NCBI GenBank assembly: GCA_002898315.1
Contig: BEHV01000001.1
Coordinates: forward strand, 124,001-188,000
Reading direction: 5' to 3'
Origin: a bacterium HR19
GTDB taxonomy: Bacteria; Calescibacteriota; Calescibacteriia; Calescibacteriales; Calescibacteriaceae
Length of the DNA: 64,000 nucleotides
Shown: positions 54,073-62,204 of the stretch, one piece after another
Numbering within the stretch: position 1 is the stretch's first letter
How the letters are laid out: every line of letters begins with the position of its first letter
Program-made: the position numbers and the translations under genes
Notes under the pieces: generated by a model
Told to the model about the DNA's origin: nothing
The model's input: the letters and a program-made list of their open reading frames with translations, nothing else
Database searches by the model: none

Positions 54073-55140
54073 TTACCTTGAACCCTTTTCCTCAAGCTTC
54101 ATAAGGTCTTCAATCTTTATATATCTGCTCTCACCACCAAAAAGAGTTCCCTTAATTCTTCTCTTGAACCTTTCATAAGCAACATCGTATACTTTCTGAG
54201 GTAGAGGTATATAGCCAACTTCTTTTGAGAGCTTCGCAGCATTCTTGATATAGAACTCAACAAAATCAACAACAAACTTTTTATCTAAACTCTTCACATT
54301 CACATATATAAAAAGAGGTCTTGATAGCGGAACATATTCACCCTTATAAACAGTTTCCTCAGAAGGAACGACTGGCTTTTTAGTAATTGGATTAACTATT
54401 GGGACAGCTTTCAGAATATCTTTATTTTCAAAGTAGTATGCGACACCGAAGTATCCTAATGCGTATTTTTCCTTCGCAACACCCTGAACAAGAACATTAT
54501 CATCTTCACTTGCAACATAGTCCCCTCTACTTGCACCAGATTTTCCCACTATCGCCTCTGTGAAGTAGTCATAGGTTCCTGAATCTGTTCCCGGTCCGAA
54601 AAGTCGCAGTGGAGCATCTGGCCAGTTAGGTCGTATATCAGACCATTTCATCACTTTACCCTGAGCAGATGGTTCCCACATCTTCTTCAGCTCTTCAACA
54701 GTAAGATAATCAACCCAGTTGTTCTGTGGATTGACAACAACAGCCATAGCATCATAAGCAACAGGTAGCTCAATATACTCTATTTTATTTTGCTCGCAGA
54801 GTTCAATTTCAGATTTTTTTATTGGACGGGACGCATCTGATATATCTATTTCACCACGGCAGAATTTTTTGAACCCTCCACCTGTTCCAGATATACCAAC
54901 TGTAACCTTTATATCTCTGAACTTCTTCTGGAACTCTTCAGCAACAGCTTCGGTTATAAGATAGACCGTGCTTGAACCATCTATTTTTATTACTTTCTCC
55001 TGAGCATATAGTAAGTGATGAGTAAGAGTTAAAACAGCTACTGCGGTTATAACTGTTAATATAAGAGGTGCCGAAATGGAGAGCAGTACGCTCCCCATCT
55101 TTCTATTTTTTTGTTCCCTGTTTCTACTTTCTACTTCCAT
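54073..55140 (-). CDS. pstS: Phosphate ABC transporter substrate-binding protein
   Basis: A 355-residue PstS. ATG 55140 is chosen because the upstream ATG at 55164 lies on top of AAAGGAGG, the ribosome site itself. A signal/anchor span ([20 protein letters not shown]) comes first, then [40 protein letters not shown] and [13 protein letters not shown]. These Ser/Gly/Asp loops bind phosphate. It delivers phosphate to PstCAB, which are not in the window. oprP directly upstream suggests a phosphate-starvation operon. Confidence 0.92.
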   Translation of the reverse strand: MEVESRNREQKNRKMGSVLLSISAPLILTVITAVAVLTLTHHLLYAQEKVIKIDGSSTVYLITEAVAEEFQKKFRDIKVTVGISGTGGGFKKFCRGEIDISDASRPIKKSEIELCEQNKIEYIELPVAYDAMAVVVNPQNNWVDYLTVEELKKMWEPSAQGKVMKWSDIRPNWPDAPLRLFGPGTDSGTYDYFTEAIVGKSGASRGDYVASEDDNVLVQGVAKEKYALGYFGVAYYFENKDILKAVPIVNPITKKPVVPSEETVYKGEYVPLSRPLFIYVNVKSLDKKFVVDFVEFYIKNAAKLSKEVGYIPLPQKVYDVAYERFKRRIKGTLFGGESRYIKIEDLMKLEEKGSR

Positions 55141-55193
55141 AGCTTCCTTTACCTCCTTTCTCAATATTTTTCAGAGACATCTGCTTTTATATT

Positions 55194-56234
55194 TTACTTT
55201 ACTATAAATTGGAGCTGAACTCTGATAAGATTCCGCTTAAAATCCTGTTCAGAAATATAAGAGTAATCAGCTTGAACTTTCAAGTTATGACCATGAAAGT
55301 AATATGAAGGACCAGCGGTTATTTCCCAGATATTTTTTTCACCTTTCGGAGATATGAGCGAGTATCTCACAGCAAAACCGAAGTTTTGAAAAACAACAGA
55401 TGGCTGAGCCCTTAGCCCAAAAGCTTCTCCGTAATCTTTAAACTTAGCATAAAGACCCTCTAACTCAAGTCCAATAAAATCCCACCATATTTTCAGGTCT
55501 GATTCTCCTTGAAGAAGAGTTCCATTACTTCTCACATTTTTCTCTTGAATAATATGCATTTTTATAAACTCAGATAGGTCGGCTCTGCTTGTCATCTTTG
55601 GAGCTTCAGCGGTAGATATAGGAAAGAGAGCAAGAGAACCTCCGATATTTACAGCTTTCTCACCTTTGAGGTTCGGCTGATCATAGACGAACTTTCCAAG
55701 AGGAGATAGTTCTAACCTTGCGGTATAAAGAAGGTTTTTAGATGGTTTTGTAGTAGGGTCTACTCTTGTTATATTTCTTCCGGCACCTGTAAAAGCACCA
55801 AGACGAAGTTTATATTTTTCTGGTCCAAAAGAAACATCAACACCTATATCTCTTCCTAAAAAGAAGTATTCATTAGCTACACTCCTATCTACGAGTTCAA
55901 GTTTTGATGAAGATGTGAGTTCTTCTCTGTTGAATGGGACTTTGAACTGTCCTAATGTTATTCCGAAGATTTCAGCAGGCTTGAGAGTGAGATAGAGGTC
56001 TCGTAAGCTCAGAGAGCCGCCTTCAACTGTAATTTGCTCGTAGTATTTTATCTTTTTTGAGAAGAGGAAGCCGTCTAATATTATTCTCGCTCTTCGCATA
56101 GAGAAGCCGAAGGAGTTATTACTATCTTTTGTGATGTAGGAGCCAAGGATTTGACCTCTGAGTTCAAGGTCTGCTGATGCGGTTTCCCCGCTATATATAC
56201 TAAGACCTATAACTAATAATGCTAATCCAACCAT
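55194..56234 (-). CDS. Phosphate-selective porin, OprP/OprO family
   Basis: A 346-residue barrel with a signal (GLALLVIGLSIYSGETASA), SMRRARIILDGFLFSKKIKY, ITLGQFKVPFNREELTSSSK, FLGRDIGVDVSF and final strand RNLIRVQLQFIVK. The region matches OprP-type porins with the conserved GQFKxPFxxE loop. It likely lets phosphate or other anions through the outer membrane; in OprP an Arg/Lys ladder does this. AAAAAAAGGAGG before the ATG gives strong translation. It shares a strand with pstS 53 bp downstream. Confidence 0.88.
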   Translation of the reverse strand: MVGLALLVIGLSIYSGETASADLELRGQILGSYITKDSNNSFGFSMRRARIILDGFLFSKKIKYYEQITVEGGSLSLRDLYLTLKPAEIFGITLGQFKVPFNREELTSSSKLELVDRSVANEYFFLGRDIGVDVSFGPEKYKLRLGAFTGAGRNITRVDPTTKPSKNLLYTARLELSPLGKFVYDQPNLKGEKAVNIGGSLALFPISTAEAPKMTSRADLSEFIKMHIIQEKNVRSNGTLLQGESDLKIWWDFIGLELEGLYAKFKDYGEAFGLRAQPSVVFQNFGFAVRYSLISPKGEKNIWEITAGPSYYFHGHNLKVQADYSYISEQDFKRNLIRVQLQFIVK

Positions 56235-56380
56235 AGGCTATACCTCCTTTTTTTGTTTTTTTGACATTTTGAAATTTCCTCGGGAGAGAGAAAAAAGAAA
56301 TTGATTGAAAAAATTGAATTTTTTCCTTGAGAGTTGTTAATATAATATACTGGGAATAAGGCAATATTACCTCCCATCAT
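56222..56380 (-). CDS. Candidate 52-codon leader ORF overlapping the oprP start
   Basis: Minus-strand ATG ATG at 56380, with GGAGGGAATAAAG just upstream, opens MMGGNIALFPVYYINNSQGK and continues to SLWLD at 56222. It covers the oprP ribosome site and overlaps its first 13 bases. Such an arrangement would couple translation of the two. There is no protein family match, so it may be chance. Confidence 0.3.
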   Translation of the reverse strand: MMGGNIALFPVYYINNSQGKNSIFSINFFFLSPEEISKCQKNKKRRYSLWLD

Positions 56381-56405
56381 CTTTATTCCCTCCGTGAATT
56401 AAAAT

Positions 56406-56437
56406 GCCTTCTGGGTTCACCCCCTTGCCCAGAGGGC
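56406..56437 (-). promoter_or_regulatory. Hairpin in the oprP 5' region
   Basis: GCCCTCTGGG and CCCAGAAGGC (minus strand) form a ten-pair stem with one G-U pair around a 12-base loop, CAAGGGGGTGAA. It sits 13 bases before the GGAGGG of the leader ORF. No known riboswitch class fits. It may be a regulatory leader stem or an intrinsic stop signal with a weak T tail. Confidence 0.45.
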
Positions 56438-56740
56438 TCTTATAAACTATAACCCCTTAAATAAACACTCTTATTTCTTTCATTCCATAAATTTCACTTT
56501 TATTTCCCAAATTTCGCATAAAATATGCTACGGCTTTTAGAAACAGTTTTTTACAAAATCTTCCGAGATGAAACTCGCCAAAATTTTGATTAACCTCTCT
56601 GACTCTTTCTCTCTGAAAGAATATGTTATATCGTAGTTGCAATTTTCCAGTTTAAAAACAAAATTTCTTGTGATGAAATTTTCAAAAACTTTTCTTTTCA
56701 AAAAAACGAAAAAAACAAAAAAAGAACTAAAAAGGAAATT
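56438..56740. other. Intergenic region between oprP leader and the alpha-oxoamine synthase gene
   Basis: Three hundred AT-rich bases with no recognisable gene or RNA. Two short overlapping minus-strand frames exist but look like chance (biased to Phe, Ser and Lys). A purine-rich AAAAAGGAAATT just before 56741 is the ribosome site for the next gene. Confidence 0.6.
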
Positions 56741-58021
56741 ATGAACGGAGGGGAAAATTCTCAGGAAATAAAACAAGACATTCTCTCATATCTTTCAAAT
56801 GAGATAAAAGGAAGATTTGGGGTATTCAGGATAAAATCAAAAGATATATTTGAAAAGTGCAGGAGATTCAAAATAGCAGAAGAAGCGAAAAAACTCGGGT
56901 TCTATCCATACTTCCTTGAGTTTGAAAAAAACGAAGGTCCAGTAGCATATGTGAACGGAGAAAAGAAGATAATGCTTGGTTCAAATAACTACCTTGGACT
57001 CACACATCACCCGAAAGTAAAAGAAGAAGTGATAAAAGTCGTAAGAGAATATGGAACAAGCGCTACCGGCTCAAGATTTCTCAACGGAACTCTGAAAATG
57101 CATAGAGAGCTTGAAGAAGAACTTGCAGATTTCGTCGGGAAAGAAAAAGCCCTTGTTTTCTCAACGGGCTATCAGACAAATCTTGGAATACTTTCAGCAC
57201 TGTCAGGTCCCAACGACTTTATAATATGCGACTCAAAATGCCATGCGTCAATATTAGACGGAACACAACTTGGAGCAGGGAAAAAAATAAACTTCAAACA
57301 CAACGATATAAACTCTCTCAAAGAAGTTCTTTCTTCATTGCCCGAAAATTCTGGAAAATTGATAGTGGTTGACGGAGTGTATTCTATGGATGGTGATATT
57401 GCAGAACTTGATAAAATAGTTGAACTGTCTGAAAAATTTAACGCAAGAGTTTTTGTAGATGACGCTCACGGACTCGGAGTCCTTGGATACGGAGGAAGAG
57501 GAACAGCTAATCACTTCGAATTAGACCAAAAAGTAGATATAATAATGGGGACCTTCTCAAAGTCCTTCGCTTCAATAGGCGGATTCGTCGCGGGTGAAAA
57601 GTATGTTATAGATTTCATTCAGCATTTTGGTAGGTCTATGATCTTTTCCGCCGCTTTACCTCCCCCATGTGTTGCAGCAGTAAAAGCATCTTTGAAAATA
57701 ATGAAAGAAAGTCCCCAAATGGTAGAAGAACTGAGAAAAAAAGGAGAAAAATACAGAGAAGAACTCAAAAGAGCAGGATTCAACACAGGAAAATCTCAGA
57801 CCCCAATAGTCCCCATAATAATAGGAGATGAGGTGATAACTATTTTGTTCTGGAAAAGGTTGTTTGAAGAGGGTGTCTATACAAATTGCGTTATACCCCC
57901 AGCTGTACCACAAGGAGAGTCACTACTCAGAACATCAATTATGCTCACTCATACCGACGAACACATAGAATTTGCCCTTGAAAAAATATATAGCGTCGGC
58001 AAAGAACTCGGAATAATATAA
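56741..58021 (+). CDS. Alpha-oxoamine synthase (serine palmitoyltransferase / KBL / BioF family)
   Basis: A 426-residue PLP enzyme. The core has MLGSNNYLGLTHHPKVKEEV, GTSATGSRFLNGTLKMHREL, DDAHGLGVLG, and the lysine motif MGTFSKSFASIGGFVAG. The GTFSKS form is typical of serine palmitoyltransferase and KBL; BioF mostly has GTLGKA. About 40 extra residues precede the core. The enzyme condenses an amino acid with an acyl-CoA. Serine palmitoyltransferase would start sphingolipid synthesis; a 7-keto-8-aminopelargonate or glycine acetyltransferase role cannot be ruled out. Confidence 0.85.
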   Translation: MNGGENSQEIKQDILSYLSNEIKGRFGVFRIKSKDIFEKCRRFKIAEEAKKLGFYPYFLEFEKNEGPVAYVNGEKKIMLGSNNYLGLTHHPKVKEEVIKVVREYGTSATGSRFLNGTLKMHRELEEELADFVGKEKALVFSTGYQTNLGILSALSGPNDFIICDSKCHASILDGTQLGAGKKINFKHNDINSLKEVLSSLPENSGKLIVVDGVYSMDGDIAELDKIVELSEKFNARVFVDDAHGLGVLGYGGRGTANHFELDQKVDIIMGTFSKSFASIGGFVAGEKYVIDFIQHFGRSMIFSAALPPPCVAAVKASLKIMKESPQMVEELRKKGEKYREELKRAGFNTGKSQTPIVPIIIGDEVITILFWKRLFEEGVYTNCVIPPAVPQGESLLRTSIMLTHTDEHIEFALEKIYSVGKELGII

Positions 58022-58073
58022 ACTTTGCTCAAAAAGTAATGTCAACAAAAAGTAATACTTTGCTCTCTCCTTC

Positions 58074-58784
58074 TCACAGAGCTATAACCTCAGTTTTCAG
58101 GAGAAGGATTCTATCGTTGTGCGTGACTGTTCTTCTCGGTTTACTTATGTCTATTTCTATACCTCCAAAGTACACAACCGATATTTTGTGTTTTTCAACG
58201 AGCTTTTTAAGTTCTGAAACGAGGTGTTCAGAGGATTTCTGAAAAAGTTTTAAAGTCAGCTGAAAGATATCTTTTTCTTTTTCGCCTTCAAGGAATTTTT
58301 TGAGAAGTTTGAGGTCATTATCAGCTGGCTCATATCCCACAGAAAGAGAAACTATGGCACCACACGCGGGAGTAGGAGATGTTTTACCGTACCTTATAAA
58401 ATAGCCAAAACCCTTTTCTTTGTCATATCCTATATGTGAGAGATTTATAACTACAAGTCCTTTTCTATCACCTTTGGTATCTGGTATCTGCGAGACCGCC
58501 GGTTCCAAGCCCTCGTATGAGAAATCGGGTAGAAAAATGCCCCCGAAAACTCTTCTTTCATAAATAAGGTCATATCTTACTTTTTTGGGAATGAGTTTGA
58601 CCTTCTCCTTTTTTCCAACCTCTTCACTTATTTTGAGAACCACTGTTGTAGATTGGCTATCTGGACATATAACCGCGACGATGATTGAATTATATCCTAT
58701 ATCAAGTCCTACCTTGGTAGATTCAGAAACAACACGCCAGCTAAAATCTTTTATAGATAAAGCCCTGTCAATACTCTCCATCAT
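58074..58784 (-). CDS. Uncharacterised protein, 236 residues
   Basis: I do not recognise a family. No signal peptide or membrane span is seen. The fold looks alpha/beta with GLDIGYNSIIVAVICPDSQS in the first quarter and YFIRYGKTSPTPACGAIVSL at the centre, where PACGA could be an active or binding site. A helix-rich stretch LKLLKKFLEGEKEKDIFQLT precedes a terminal beta part. It lies 99 bp after motB on the same strand, so it may be transcribed with the motor genes, though no link in function can be shown. The 3' end is 52 bp from the oxoamine synthase gene, facing it. Confidence 0.75.
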   Translation of the reverse strand: MMESIDRALSIKDFSWRVVSESTKVGLDIGYNSIIVAVICPDSQSTTVVLKISEEVGKKEKVKLIPKKVRYDLIYERRVFGGIFLPDFSYEGLEPAVSQIPDTKGDRKGLVVINLSHIGYDKEKGFGYFIRYGKTSPTPACGAIVSLSVGYEPADNDLKLLKKFLEGEKEKDIFQLTLKLFQKSSEHLVSELKKLVEKHKISVVYFGGIEIDISKPRRTVTHNDRILLLKTEVIAL

Positions 58785-58883
58785 AACTTCTGATTTTTAT
58801 GATTTAAAAAGGAGTAATAAAAGTTTCAAAAGTTTTAATCTTCAAGAGCAAAAAAGAGAAACTTTATTCCTACAAAGAGAAAT

Positions 58884-59618
58884 TCACCTTGGAATTTCTT
58901 TGAGTTTTATCTCAACTCTTCTGTTTCTCATTCTGTTTTCTGGCGAGATATTCGGAACAACCGGTTTTGTATCAGCATAACCGACAACAGAAATTCTCTC
59001 GTGCGGGACGCCATATTTTTCAAGAAGTCGCGCAACAGCAGCAGCTCTTGCAGCAGAAAGCTCCCAGTTAGATGGAAACGCCGGAGAAGTTATTGGTATA
59101 TCATCAGTATGTCCTTCAACAACTATGTTTGCCTGAACAGCAGAAATATACTTTGCGAGAATTGATATTATCTTCTCTCCCTTTTGAGATACTTCCGCAC
59201 TTCCTGGCTCAAACAGAAAATCAGTTGGCAGAGAGACAACAGGACCTTCCTCAGTTCCATATACCCTGAAAAGCAATCCTCTCTGCTCCGCTCCGGTTTC
59301 AACTTCCTTCTTTATCTCCTCAATAGCACTCATAAGAAAACCCGTTGGTTTTCCGGGAATCGGTCCAATACCCGGTGTGGAAAGCATTGATTCTATTTTT
59401 TTTTCTGGATATGGTTCGCCGGAAAGAATACCAAGTGTCTCTCGCAATGACATAACAACAGAGATTATTTTCATTCTTTTAGGTTCGCTATAAGCAAAGA
59501 GGGCTATAAAAAGCGCAAGGAGCGAGTTCATCATATCAAGCCATATTATAGCCCATCTTGGTGCGTGCTCTCCACCTCCACCACCACCCTCAGGTTTTTT
59601 GAAAGCCATAGCTTTCAA
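58884..59618 (-). CDS. motB: Flagellar motor stator protein MotB
   Basis: A 244-residue MotB. A Gly-rich start (KKPEGGGGGGEHAP) leads to the single membrane span RWAIIWLDMMNSLLALFIAL with the proton-carrying Asp28. Residues 120-244 are an OmpA-like peptidoglycan-binding domain with EGHTDDIPI, NWELSAARAAAVARLL and NRMRNRRVEI. MotB anchors the stator to murein. Its ATG overlaps the motA stop by 4 bp, the usual translational coupling. Confidence 0.9.
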   Translation of the reverse strand: MKAMAFKKPEGGGGGGEHAPRWAIIWLDMMNSLLALFIALFAYSEPKRMKIISVVMSLRETLGILSGEPYPEKKIESMLSTPGIGPIPGKPTGFLMSAIEEIKKEVETGAEQRGLLFRVYGTEEGPVVSLPTDFLFEPGSAEVSQKGEKIISILAKYISAVQANIVVEGHTDDIPITSPAFPSNWELSAARAAAVARLLEKYGVPHERISVVGYADTKPVVPNISPENRMRNRRVEIKLKEIPR

Positions 59619-60427
59619 GCTGCTCCTCTTTGTTCAACTACTTCTCTCTCTTTTCCTGTAACATAACCCTTCAACTTCTCCTCTATGACTATATGAGGGT
59701 CGCCCTTTGAAAGAGCCAAAACTCCTTCCCTTATCAGCATAAGTGTTATCATCTCTTCTGAGTGCTTCATCTCAAGCTTACCTTTGATAGGAGTAAAAAT
59801 ACCATACGCAAGGAGTATTCCATAAAAAGTAGAAACAAATGCAAGAGCTACACCGGGACCGACTTTGGAAGGGTCTTCAAGGTTTATCAGAGTTCTTATA
59901 AGCCCTGAGACAGCTCCTATAAGCCCGAATGAAGGAGCACACATAGCGGCAAAATCAAATATTTTTTGTCCAATTGTATGTCTTTCCTGTAAGACATCTA
60001 GCTCTGCATCTAGTATTCTTTCTACCGCCTCAGTATCAAGCCCATCTGCAATTGCTCTCAACCCCCTCCTCATATATGGATGTTCAACCTCATCTAAAAC
60101 CTGTTCTATCGCTTTGACTCCCTCTCTCCTCAATCTCCTTCCGTACTCAACAAATTTCTCTATGATTTCAACATTGTTATATTTTTTCGTTGTAAAGAAG
60201 CTTCTCATTATTTTCAGGACTGCCGAAATTTGCCCCCAGGTGAATGCTGTAAATGTAGCCATAATTGTTCCACCTATAACGACAAACCAAGCTGCCCAAA
60301 CACCCTTACCCCAGAAGAAAACAAGAAGGTCAGAGATACTGTGTGCCTCTATTGAAATTCCCAAAAAAACCGCCCCTACCGTTGCTATAATACCTATCAA
60401 GCTTGTCATATCGGGACCGCTTCTCAT
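59615..60427 (-). CDS. motA: Flagellar motor stator protein MotA
   Basis: A 270-residue MotA with four membrane spans. SLIGIIATVGAVFLGISIE, AAWFVVIGGTIMATFTAF, the cytoplasmic loop with RRLRREGVKAIEQVLDEV, and FAAMCAPSFGLIGAVSGLI (conserved Pro of the channel) followed by GVALAFVSTFYGILLAYGIF. With MotB it forms the ion-driven stator. AAGGAGG lies 11 bases before the ATG; the Met at codon 7 is an alternative start. Confidence 0.92.
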   Translation of the reverse strand: MRSGPDMTSLIGIIATVGAVFLGISIEAHSISDLLVFFWGKGVWAAWFVVIGGTIMATFTAFTWGQISAVLKIMRSFFTTKKYNNVEIIEKFVEYGRRLRREGVKAIEQVLDEVEHPYMRRGLRAIADGLDTEAVERILDAELDVLQERHTIGQKIFDFAAMCAPSFGLIGAVSGLIRTLINLEDPSKVGPGVALAFVSTFYGILLAYGIFTPIKGKLEMKHSEEMITLMLIREGVLALSKGDPHIVIEEKLKGYVTGKEREVVEQRGAA

Positions 60428-60548
60428 GCTTCATAAAACCTCCTTTTCCTTGGCATAAATTACTCTACACTAAATAAATTAATCTTCGGAATACAAAAAT
60501 GAATTTTTTATTTCTAATTGCTTTATGATTTATACAAATGGATAAAAT

Positions 60549-60905
60549 ATGAAGGGAGCGTTGCCAAAGTTTTTTGTAATTTTTCTCCTCGCACTTCTTC
60601 CGATAGCAGAATTTTTCCCTTTCCAGAAGATAAAATGCCCTTTTATGATAAATTCTGAAATTTTGAAACCAGCATGCAGAGAAAGAATAAACATCAACTG
60701 CATAAAACAAGAAGAAGGAAAAGATTTTATCTTGTTCCTCTCCTCATATGTGAAAAAAGAACAGGCAAAAGAAATTTATAATTATGCTACTGAAAATCAA
60801 GTAAAAGATTTAAAAGAGCTTGAAAAGATAAGTGGTATAGGGTCAAAAACCGTTCAGAAAATTTACTCTATTCTTTCAACATCTGGAAACTGTGTGAGGG
60901 ATTAA
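60549..60905 (+). CDS. ComEA-like helix-hairpin-helix protein
   Basis: A 118-residue protein with an N-terminal membrane anchor (FFVIFLLALLPIAEFFPF), a Cys-containing middle (KCPFMIN, CRERININCI) and a C-terminal helix-hairpin-helix, LKELEKISGIGSKTVQKIYS, which binds DNA backbone without sequence specificity. In competent bacteria ComEA receives incoming DNA in the periplasm. comFC at 35178 supports competence. Only one HhH unit is clear, while ComEA usually shows a (HhH)2-like pair. Confidence 0.8.
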   Translation: MKGALPKFFVIFLLALLPIAEFFPFQKIKCPFMINSEILKPACRERININCIKQEEGKDFILFLSSYVKKEQAKEIYNYATENQVKDLKELEKISGIGSKTVQKIYSILSTSGNCVRD

Positions 60906-60928
60906 GTTTCTGCTTTTGAGTATTTGAA

Positions 60929-61207
60929 CTAACCCGTGGCTTCTTTTTTCTTCTTGTAATACTGTGCGTTTTTCTCTATGAAGCTTTTCCATTTTTCTGG
61001 CAGTGAAGATTCTGGGAATATTGCGTTGACAGGGCAAACCGGCTCACACGCACCGCAGTCAATACATTCCGCAGGGTCTATATAAAGTTGCTCTTCAACT
61101 TCAAAATCCGCTTCATCTTTCTTAGGGTGTATGCAGTCAACAGGACAGACCTCAGTGCAAGCTGTATCTTTAACTCCTATACAAGGTTCTGCTATAATAT
61201 AAGCCAT
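60929..61207 (-). CDS. Ferredoxin, bacterial FdxA-like
   Basis: A 92-residue ferredoxin. The first cluster has CIGVKDTACTEVCPVDCI, the pattern C-x7-C-x3-C-P of 7Fe/3Fe-4S ferredoxins, and the second has CIDCGACEPVCPVNAI, a standard 4Fe-4S set. The C-terminal helix with EKWKSFIEKNAQYYK is typical of FdxA. It carries electrons in the cytoplasm. A strong ribosome site (GGAGGGA) precedes the ATG. Confidence 0.93.
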   Translation of the reverse strand: MAYIIAEPCIGVKDTACTEVCPVDCIHPKKDEADFEVEEQLYIDPAECIDCGACEPVCPVNAIFPESSLPEKWKSFIEKNAQYYKKKKEATG

Positions 61208-61315
61208 CTTCTCATTCCCTCCTTCTACTTAATTTTTAGAATATCTTACAAAATTTCAACTTTTCAAAAAATCTTTTACTTTTTTCAGCAAATCAAGAAT
61301 ATTAAATTCGTTGAT

Positions 61316-61858
61316 ATGGTAAAACATAGGGGAATAACAATATGGCTCACGGGACTTCCATGCGCTGGAAAAACCACAATTGCAAATGAACTCTCAAAAA
61401 TCCTCAGAGAAAAAGGATATAAGGTAGAGGTGCTTGATGGTGATGTCATAAGAGAGTATATATCAAAAGGGCTCGGATTTTCAAGAGAAGACAGATTTGA
61501 AAACATAAAGAGAGTGAGTTTTGTTGCAAAACTTCTCACAAGAAACGATGTAATAACAATAGTCGCGGTAATATCTCCTTACAGAGAAATGAGAGAGATG
61601 GCAAAAAAAATGATAGGAGAAGAAAATTTTCTTGAGGTTTTTGTAAACGCCCCTCTTGAAGTGTGCAGAAAAAGAGACGTGAAAGGAATGTATAAAAAAG
61701 CAGAACAAGGTCTCATCAAAAATTTCACAGGAATTGATGACCCTTACGAACCTCCTGAAAATCCTGATGTACAGTGCGATACCCATATTGAAACCATAGA
61801 AGAAAGCGTATCAAAAATACTATCAGCACTCAAAAGAAAAAACATAATAGAAATATGA
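61316..61858 (+). CDS. cysC: Adenylylsulfate (APS) kinase
   Basis: A 180-residue CysC from ATG 61316; the frame is open to 61088, but that part is an antisense reading of the ferredoxin gene. ITIWLTGLPCAGKTTIANEL is the P-loop, VLDGDVIREYISKGLGFSRE the APS site, AVISPYREMREMA the phosphoenzyme-type Ser region and FTGIDDPYEPPENPDV the lid. It makes PAPS from APS and ATP. No other sulfur gene is nearby, so it may supply PAPS for sulfation or assimilation. Confidence 0.93.
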   Translation: MVKHRGITIWLTGLPCAGKTTIANELSKILREKGYKVEVLDGDVIREYISKGLGFSREDRFENIKRVSFVAKLLTRNDVITIVAVISPYREMREMAKKMIGEENFLEVFVNAPLEVCRKRDVKGMYKKAEQGLIKNFTGIDDPYEPPENPDVQCDTHIETIEESVSKILSALKRKNIIEI

Positions 61859-61979
61859 AAAAGTTTCTGACGAAAACTTTTTGAATTTTCGTTCAAAAAT
61901 TCCTCACAGTTAATCTTTTATAAGAACTTACACCATTTTTGTTTTTATACCAAATCTCCCGAAAGCGGAGGTATAAAAT

Positions 61980-62204
61980 ATGGGGAACGAAAAGAAGATA
62001 ATAACAGCACCAATAACAGCAAATGTGTGGAAGGTGCTTGTAAAGGAAGGATCAGAGGTATCACAAGGAGATACAATCGCAATCCTTGAATCAATGAAAA
62101 TGGAAATACCCGTTGAATCACCATACTCAGGGAAAATTTCAAAGCTTTACATCCAAGAAGGGGGTTCTGTGGTAGAAGGGGAGCCAATAGCTGAGCTGGA
62201 GTAG
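61980..62204 (+). CDS. Single-domain biotinyl/lipoyl attachment protein
   Basis: A 74-residue protein that is one biotinyl domain: ITAPITANVWKVLVKEGSEV, ESMKMEIPVESP with the acceptor lysine in the canonical MKM, and GKISKLYIQEGGSVVEGEPI. Stand-alone carriers of this size serve decarboxylase or carboxylase complexes. birA in the window could biotinylate it. No carboxylase gene is adjacent. It has GGAGG seven bases before the start. Its 3' end overlaps folD by 58 bp on the opposite strand. Confidence 0.92.
   Translation: MGNEKKIITAPITANVWKVLVKEGSEVSQGDTIAILESMKMEIPVESPYSGKISKLYIQEGGSVVEGEPIAELE

Noticed and set aside
56457-56776. Two overlapping minus-strand frames before the oxoamine synthase gene
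   Set aside because: Strong AT bias, no motif, no good ribosome site, and they run into the start of a real gene.
61088-61315. Longer N-terminus for cysC
   Set aside because: The 76 extra codons are antisense to the ferredoxin gene and precede a normal CysC start.
61980-62204. Complete acyl-CoA carboxylase locus around the biotinyl protein
   Set aside because: No biotin carboxylase or carboxyltransferase gene lies beside it in the window.
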